Source: Asparagopsis taxiformis
Taxonomy: Eukaryota > Rhodophyta > Florideophyceae > Bonnemaisoniales > Bonnemaisoniaceae
NCBI GenBank assembly: GCA_030407315.1
Contig: JALQPE010002200.1
Location: forward strand, 1-45,884
DNA: 45,884 nucleotides
Reading direction: 5' to 3'
The position numbers and the translations under genes are program-made. Of the stretch, positions 39,948-45,884 are shown piece by piece (position 1 is the first letter of the stretch; each line of letters starts with the position of its first letter). The notes beneath the pieces are model-generated. The model saw only the letters and a program-made list of their open reading frames with translations. It searched no databases and was not told where the DNA came from.

Positions 39948-41870
39948 TCAAAAAGAAAAGAGCGACGGCTCTAGCACGCATCGCGCCCCCCCAACGCAAG
40001 GGTGGACGTCCCGGCCACTCGTTGTGCCTTCGCTTCTCGTTCGTGCGGCTCGTCGCCTTCGTTTGTTGCATCGTGCAACGTCGCGCACGCGTGCGCTTAG
40101 CTTGACGCTCGTGTGCGTTTTCGGGGGCCGTCGTGGCCTTTCACGTTGTTGCTCGTCGCACGCGTGCGAAGTATCGAGAGACGCTCTCTTCAGATACGTT
40201 CCGGCGGGGCTCCCACGTAGGTTACGATACCCGACCCACTTCACGAGGAAGTCTAGGGTGCCGTCATCGTTTACGCGATGGTTGAGTAGGTCGTCTACTA
40301 CATACGACGGACCGTCGCGGTTCTTGTCGAGGTCTGCCTCGGTGGCATCGTATGGCTCCGGCGGGGGCGCGTTCACCGGCGTTGGCGCGTACGCAACGCG
40401 GTCCGAGTTGACACGTTCAACTACGTCTCCTCGTTGGATGACGAACGTACGTACGTCGTTACGTAGTACGCGGAACGGTCCCAACGCGTGGTTGCCGAGC
40501 TTCGTGCCCTTCGTGGTCCCGTCCGTCGGGTCGATGAATACGTATTCTCCGCGCGGATGTTTCGATTCGAGACACGGACTCGCTTGTGCGAAATTTCGTT
40601 TATAACGTGCCTGCGCGGCCTTCAGCGTTCGATACGCGTTCTCCATCGTTTTGGCGAGCTCACAAACGTAAGTGGCTCGCCCTCCCCCGTCGGGTAGTTC
40701 GCGGTTCGTTACCGACGTGTGTAGTGCCAACGGTGGCGGTGGATTCGTCAGAATCAAGTCGAAGGGCGTCGTGCCCGTGCTCGAATGCACATGCGTGTTG
40801 TACGCAAACGTTAACGCCGATGCGTATCGATCCCAGTCGTTCTGGTTTTCGTTCACGTAATTGCGCAGCATCGCCAGGATCGTCCTGTTGTAGCGCTCCA
40901 CCTGCCCGTTCGTTTGGGGGTGGTACGTCGACGTAAAGACGTTCGTCACCCGGATTTCGTTGCAGACGCGCTGGAAGAACTTAGCAGCGAACTGCTTTCC
41001 GTTATCGCTTATGAGCGTCCGTGGGGGTCCATACGAGAAGACCCACGCGTTGACGAACGCGCTCGCCACGTTGGCGGAATCGATATTTCGTAGAGGTACG
41101 ACTCTGGTTAGCTTCGTAAAGCGGTCCGTTATAACGAGGATAAATCGGTTACCACGCGTGGTCTTCGTAAGCGGACCTAGTATGTCGATACATAGGTCTC
41201 GCAACGGCTCCGTAGCCGGGAATAAACGTACGGGTTCGCGTCCGTTTGCGAAGCTTCACGCGGTTCTTCGCACATCCACGCAGTTTCGTACCGTTGCGTG
41301 GATGTCGGCGGCCATCGCGGGCCAGTAGTACGTCCTCCGTAGGGTGTAGTACATACGTGTTTGTCCGGGATGTCCAGCGAGGACGTGGTGGTGCGTTAAC
41401 TCCAGCAGCCTCGGCGTAACGAGGCCGGCACAACGATTTTTTGTACGTTCCTCGTCGTGAGGGTTCCGGCGTCGGGAGTAGACCATCGTGGCCTTCGAAG
41501 AATGCACGTCCTGCGTCTCGGACTGTCGTGTCAGTATCGTTTGACAGAACGTGTCCTGCGTTGAGCTTCGATAAGCTCGTCCCTCGTAAGGGAAGCTGAA
41601 CGTCAGCTGGTGGCACGCGTGCCGAATCGTCTTCAGCAGCGAGCGCGCTGTTCGTCGAGGAAATCCGGTTCCCGTCGAGAACGTCATCGAGCGACGCGTC
41701 GCGGTTGAACTCGAGGCCCTCGTTGGCCAGCCGTCGCGGCTGGTGCCGTTCGTCACGAGTCTCGTTCGACGGGTCGTCGTGACCCCTGGCATTCGTTGCC
41801 TCTTTACGTACGGACGTCGTTCGTCCTTGCCCTTTTCGTGTGGGTTGGGTCGCCGACTGCGAGTCGTCAC
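39948..41870 (-). pseudogene. Ty3/Gypsy integrase with chromodomain (chromovirus)
   Basis: One minus-strand frame carries the HHCC zinc-binding region (HHHVLAGHPG, YYWPAMAADI, RNC) and then a TGA near 41256. The integrase core follows with the DD35E triad: Asp in CIDILGPL, Asp in LISDNGKQF, and Glu in TNGQVERYNRT, with exactly 35 residues between the second and third. Downstream, a chromodomain (LDFLVKWVGY) is present, but its TWEP-type second half lies in another frame after about 40220, so the chromodomain is broken. Chromovirus integrases use this domain to target heterochromatin histone marks. The long open C-terminus after the break (to 39948) is out-of-frame sequence. Confidence 0.85.
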
Positions 41871-43418
41871 GAGGACTGCGTCCCGTACGATGGTACGTCA
41901 TCGTCAACGGGTCGACCGTCGTCATACGTAGATATCACGCGTGATAAAGCGTCAGGTACCTGGTGCACGCGCCCGGGCCTGTACGTAACTTCGAAATCGA
42001 ATTCGGCAACGCGTAGCCTCCATCGTAGTAGTCGTCCGGACGCGTCCGTAAGCGTCATTAGCCAACGCAAGGCTTCGTGGTCCGTACGTACGGGGAACCG
42101 CTGACCCTCTACGTAGGGTCGGAGCGACGTTATCGCCCAGACGACGGAGTAGCACTCGCACTCGGTCGCTGAGTAACCGCGTTCGGTTTCGTTAAGGGTC
42201 TTCGACCAGTACCCAATCGGCACCCATTCGTTGGGCTTATCTTCGTTCTGCTGTTGGAGCAACGTAGCTCCCTAGCTGATACGCCGACGCGTCGGTATCG
42301 ATCATGAACGGACGTCCCGCCTTCGGAAGGTGCAATACTGGTGGAGACACCAGTATTGTCTTCAACGTTTCGAACGTTCGTTTGCGCGTCAGTTGGATTC
42401 GTCCAATCGGGGAAGCGTCCTTCTTCAACATCGTGTTGAGTGGCCGAGCGATCTCGGCGTACGCCTTTACGAAACGGCGGTAAACGTTGGCCGCGCCCAA
42501 AACGATCGGCACTGCGTCTTATCCCGCGGGAACGTAGCCGTACGAAAGGCTTCCTTGTTCCGAGCTGCGACGTGCAGCTTCCCTGGGGTAATCAGGTGCC
42601 CCAGGTAGTCAACTCGTGGTTGAAAGAACGAGCACTTCGTGAGCTTTAACGTTACTCCTGCTGCGCGTAGCAGGGAAAGCACCTGGTCACGTGACCCAGG
42701 TGAGACTCGAGGTCTTTCGAAAAGACGATTACGTCGTCCAAGTAAACAGGCACGATGCCAACGTACTCCGGAGAGGATTATGTCCAACGTCCGCTGAAAC
42801 GTAGCGGGGGCTTTCGTAGCCCGAATGGCATTCGCACGTAGCGATACGTTCCCATGAAAGACGTAAACGTTGTCTTATCACGGTCCTCGGCGGAGACGGG
42901 CACTTGCCAGTAACCGGCGTTACAGTCAAGTTGTCGTGAAGATGGCGGCGTCGCCAAGCGAATCGAGGCAATCTTCCATACGACGGAAGTGGATACGAAT
43001 CGGCGATCGTTTTCCGCGTTTCAACGTCTGTAATCGACACAGAAACGTAAGGATCCGTCCTTCTTCGGCACCAGCACGATGGTGACGCCCATTCGCTGGA
43101 CGCGGGTTCGATAACCCCTTCGTTGAGCATCTCTTCGTGATCTGCTCCTCGGCTATCGTACGTAGAGCCGGACCCTGTCGATAGGGCATTGAACGTATGG
43201 GCCGTGTGCCCGGTTCTAGTTCGATTCGATGCTCCGTAGCATTGATTTCGCCGAGGCGTCCGCTCGTCCACATTGACGAATGGTGTGGCTAGCATCTCGT
43301 TGATGCGCTTTCGTAAATCCTCGTCGTCGAGGTGCGACAAATCGATTGTCGACTGCCAATCCGTGGCGGGGTCGTTCCCCTTTTCGTTGACCAACGGGTC
43401 TGGCGTTTCGTCGCCCAA
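41867..43418 (-). pseudogene. Ty3/Gypsy reverse transcriptase and RNase H, frameshifted
   Basis: In order on the minus strand: EEMLNEGVIEPASSEWASP at about 43140 (RT start); a core with MPFGL and YLDDVIVFSK at about 42740-42710, where YLDD is the catalytic dyad motif; VTLKLTKCSFFQPRVDYLGH; the connection VYRRFVKAYAEIARPLNTML; the RNase H start FMIDTDASAYQLG; then YWSKTLNETERGYSATECEC and RTDHEALRWL. The pieces alternate between two frames, so at least four indels separate them. Each conserved block is intact locally, indicating a young but broken element or an unpolished assembly. Confidence 0.85.
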
Positions 43419-45884
43419 CCCGTTCGTGCTCGTCCCCGCGTCGTCGCGTCGACTAGCGGTAGGTTCAAAACCTTCGCGAGGGCTTCGCCGCCCTCACGCT
43501 TGAGTGGGACGATTCCCAACGGGGAGCGTAACGCGTACGCAATCGTCGCGCCTTTCGGCAGCTCGCGGTCCTTCTTCGTGAAGTTAGATACGATAATAGA
43601 GAACGTCTCTCTGGGTCCTACGTCGACCACTCCGTTGGCTATACGAAGCCCATGCCGGAATTGCAACCGACGCTTTCGGTTCGAGGAACACGAGTCCGGT
43701 CGCCTCCGTCGTCACGTTGACGGTCCGTTGCGACATCGCCGGTACACGCGTGTACTTCGTCAGGCGAACCGAAAACGTTCGGCTTGGCCGATTCGAGGCC
43801 GCGTTACGCTCGCGGCGCTTCGGGTGTTCCACGTTTGGATTCGTTTTCCCTTCCTTCTCGTACGGAGTTTTCGAATCACCCTCCGCGATAATGGGTATCG
43901 TATCCCCTCGATGGAGTTCGATCGTTTGCGCTCGACAGCGTATGGCATCGACATGCCTCGACATGAACGACGTGCCCATTATAGGGGACAGCCAGCGTGT
44001 TGGCTACGAAATTTTACGCGGAACAGCGAGTTCCCCAACCTGACGCGAAGCAGGATGGCGCCCCTCGATAGGCAAACGTCGCCCGTTGGCGTCTCCGAGC
44101 TTCGGTAGCTCTTCGTCACGTAGACAGCGGTCGACCCAGTCGTAGGGTAAATAACTTGTTCGTATCAAGTGTGTAGCCGCTGCACGTATCCATCGCGATG
44201 GTAATCGCCCTCATCACGTTGAGGTCTAGTCCGATCGTTCGGACACGATTAATGCTTCGACGCAAGTAGGCACGTATGCCCGTCGAGGACCAACGGTTCG
44301 GTCCTGACCGGCGCGCGGTCTACGTCTTCGCTAGCGATTCGTCGCTTCACCGTATGAGCCCGTATGGCTTCTTTTGCGTCGACACGCTTCGTATAAGCCG
44401 CGTGCTTGGCTTTCTCGCGCTCGGAAGCGTCGTGCTTCCGGGTAGCGCGTCTCGCTCGTCTGCGAGGCTTCCTCTTCGTGTGAGGTTCGTTTGTCCCGTC
44501 GGACTTCGTTTCCTCCCCCACGTCGGGTGTCGTGTGACTCGAGTTTGGCCTTCGCGGCCGTGAGCTTTACGTAACTCTCGTTCATCGGTGAGCCTGCGGA
44601 GGGACCCAATCATCGACGTCGGTCGTCCCCCCTTTTACGTAAGGGTTCAGGCGATGTGGTGGCTCGTGACCTACATCGCCTGGTCGTTTTCCCGGCGCGG
44701 GGCCGTTCGACACGTCCGTCGCGTGACCCACGAAGCTCGTTCGTCATCGTGACTCGTTCCCACCTCGAGTGGTGTTTTCGTCAGCGGAAGTCGTCACGTA
44801 GACTCCGCTGCGGCCATTACGCTGGCCATTTCGTTCGTTCGCCCACGGGCGGAGATCACGTCGGTCATTACGAAAGTCCGCCGCGCGCGCCTGCCGAAGG
44901 GCCTTCCCCCGTCACGATTGGGGTTTCGGAGTATCGTAGGCGGCGTGCCGTACCTCCGCGGGGTTACGTTCCTCGCTCACCAGGTCGTTCCTGGTTTCGT
45001 TTAGCCATTCGTTGGCGGAAGTACTCAGCTGACGTGGGTTGCTCTTCACGTGGAAGAGGTAGTACTGTGTACGCGAAAAAGATCCGTTGATCTGGCGTCA
45101 GACGCGGACACTGTAAACGTCGAGTGGCCATCTTCGCGGCATGACCAACACGACAGCGTCCCAGTAATCATTCGGGATTACGGGAGTGCGCCAATTGCGT
45201 CTGCTCGCACGTGAGCTTCGGCACGTCCTCGCATGGACGGTTCAATCGAGCTTCGAGCTCGTCCGGCTTTTCGTTCGCCGTTTTTTCGTATCGTGGGCGG
45301 CGGCCCGTTCGTGAAGAGGATCGCCTCTAAGTTCTCGGCAACGTGAAACCGCAGCGAGCGACCGTCCCGTTCATCATCCCTCGCGGGGATATCGGGTTAC
45401 CATCGTGGTAACTGGGCTCGTTAGCCCGTTCATTACGTAAGTACGCGGACTCATCGTAGCCCGCGAACTTCCTCGACTCGTGGTCGGGAAATAGCCAACG
45501 TAGGCTTCACCGGAAACCGCACTTTTTCGGTTTCGCGGCTGACGCGACAGCTGCCGTACGTGCACGGAAGGTCGTTCCTTCGGCCGTCGCCCAATCGTCT
45601 CACAACGGTGAGGTCGTTCCTCTCTCGTTCGGGGAGTGACCGGAGTCGTTCCGTCACGGCTGCCCGCGTCGAGGGCAGCAAACCACGTACGTAGTGGTGA
45701 ACGAGGTCGATCCGTAAACACGTAGTTGCACGCCCGCGTGGCGGTGTCGAGTCTATCAGCGTTATGATTCTCGTCCTCGTTAGGACTCTGCGTGATCATC
45801 GTGACCTTTTCGTAGGCCTCCTGCAGCACCCGTCCCTTGCAGGTATCGTTTAATCAACGCGTTGATTACGTGAGGCCACGAGAA
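43419..45884 (-). pseudogene. Gypsy gag-protease region, degraded, runs off the window
   Basis: Upstream of RT on the minus strand, VPAMSQRTVNVTTEATGLVF (about 43740-43680) fits the segment between protease and RT in Gypsy polyproteins. No clear D(T/S)G protease triad was found in one frame; the frame near 44120 is uncertain. At 45680-45450, HHYVRGLLPSTRAAVTERL resembles the C-terminal capsid region of gag. Frames are short and broken throughout, and codon third positions favour C/G as in the rest of the element. The 5' end and 5' LTR lie beyond 45884. Confidence 0.5.

Noticed and set aside
39877..40605. 242-codon plus-strand frame
   Set aside because: It is antisense to the Gypsy integrase, which has the DD35E triad on the minus strand.
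1..45884. tRNA and rRNA genes
   Set aside because: No clover-leaf with A/B boxes and no rRNA core sequence was recognised by eye; a tRNAscan or Rfam run would settle it.

Overview
The window looks like a repeat-laden accessory or heterochromatic stretch of a eukaryotic nuclear genome. Reasons: two host genes are read through short GT-AG introns (64 and 85 nt); Ty3/Gypsy, PIF/Harbinger and other eukaryotic transposons are present; and there are NACHT/WD40, importin-beta and glycine-rich-domain families. A fungus, or a fungus-like organism with similar gene content, fits best (a PSDC-type phosphatidylserine-decarboxylase-like protein, NACHT-WD40 remnants, a chromodomain Gypsy element). I cannot place it further from sequence alone.

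Layout. 1-2.75 kb: a fold-back element and two arrays built on one 37-nt palindrome, separated by a 172-bp tandem repeat. 3.4-6.1 kb (minus): decayed importin-13/transportin-3-like gene. 6.9-7.26 kb: cluster of ACAGTAAA-type palindromes. 7.8-11.09 kb (plus): copy A of a roughly 3.2-kb hairpin-rich transposable element without a recognisable transposase. 11.10-12.63 kb (plus): intact-looking two-exon phosphatidylserine/aromatic-amino-acid decarboxylase-family gene, starting 10 bp after the transposon end. 13.03-14.27 kb (minus): PIF/Harbinger transposase. 15.33-15.68 kb: MITE. 16.16-17.58 kb (minus): secreted trypsin-fold protein whose catalytic serine is glycine. 20.5-23.5 kb (plus): LTR-retrotransposon gag and protease with stops and homopolymer frameshifts. 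23.5-24.57 kb: Gypsy-like flank. 24.57-27.73 kb (minus): copy C of the hairpin element. 27.76-33.18 kb: remains of a TIR / P-loop (NACHT-like) / WD40 gene on the minus strand, with a broken glycine-rich-domain gene on the plus strand in the middle. 33.18-34.95 kb (plus): copy B of the hairpin element, nearly identical to C and inverted relative to it. 35.6-37.85 kb: a higher-order repeat, a 24-bp and a 43-bp minisatellite, and a third terminus of the hairpin-element family. 37.85 kb to the window end (minus): a degraded Gypsy chromovirus.

Only three reading units look complete: the decarboxylase-family gene, the trypsin-fold gene and the Harbinger transposase. Most other coding traces are pseudogenes. 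Their breaks fall into two classes: in-frame stops that can be explained by C-to-T (or G-to-A) transitions, and single-base indels, several in homopolymers. The most interesting points are the immune-receptor-like TIR/NACHT/WD40 remnant bracketed by inverted transposon arms, the trypsin pseudoprotease, and the transposon end fused to the 5' edge of the decarboxylase gene. Family assignments rest on motifs read by eye; no database search was run.
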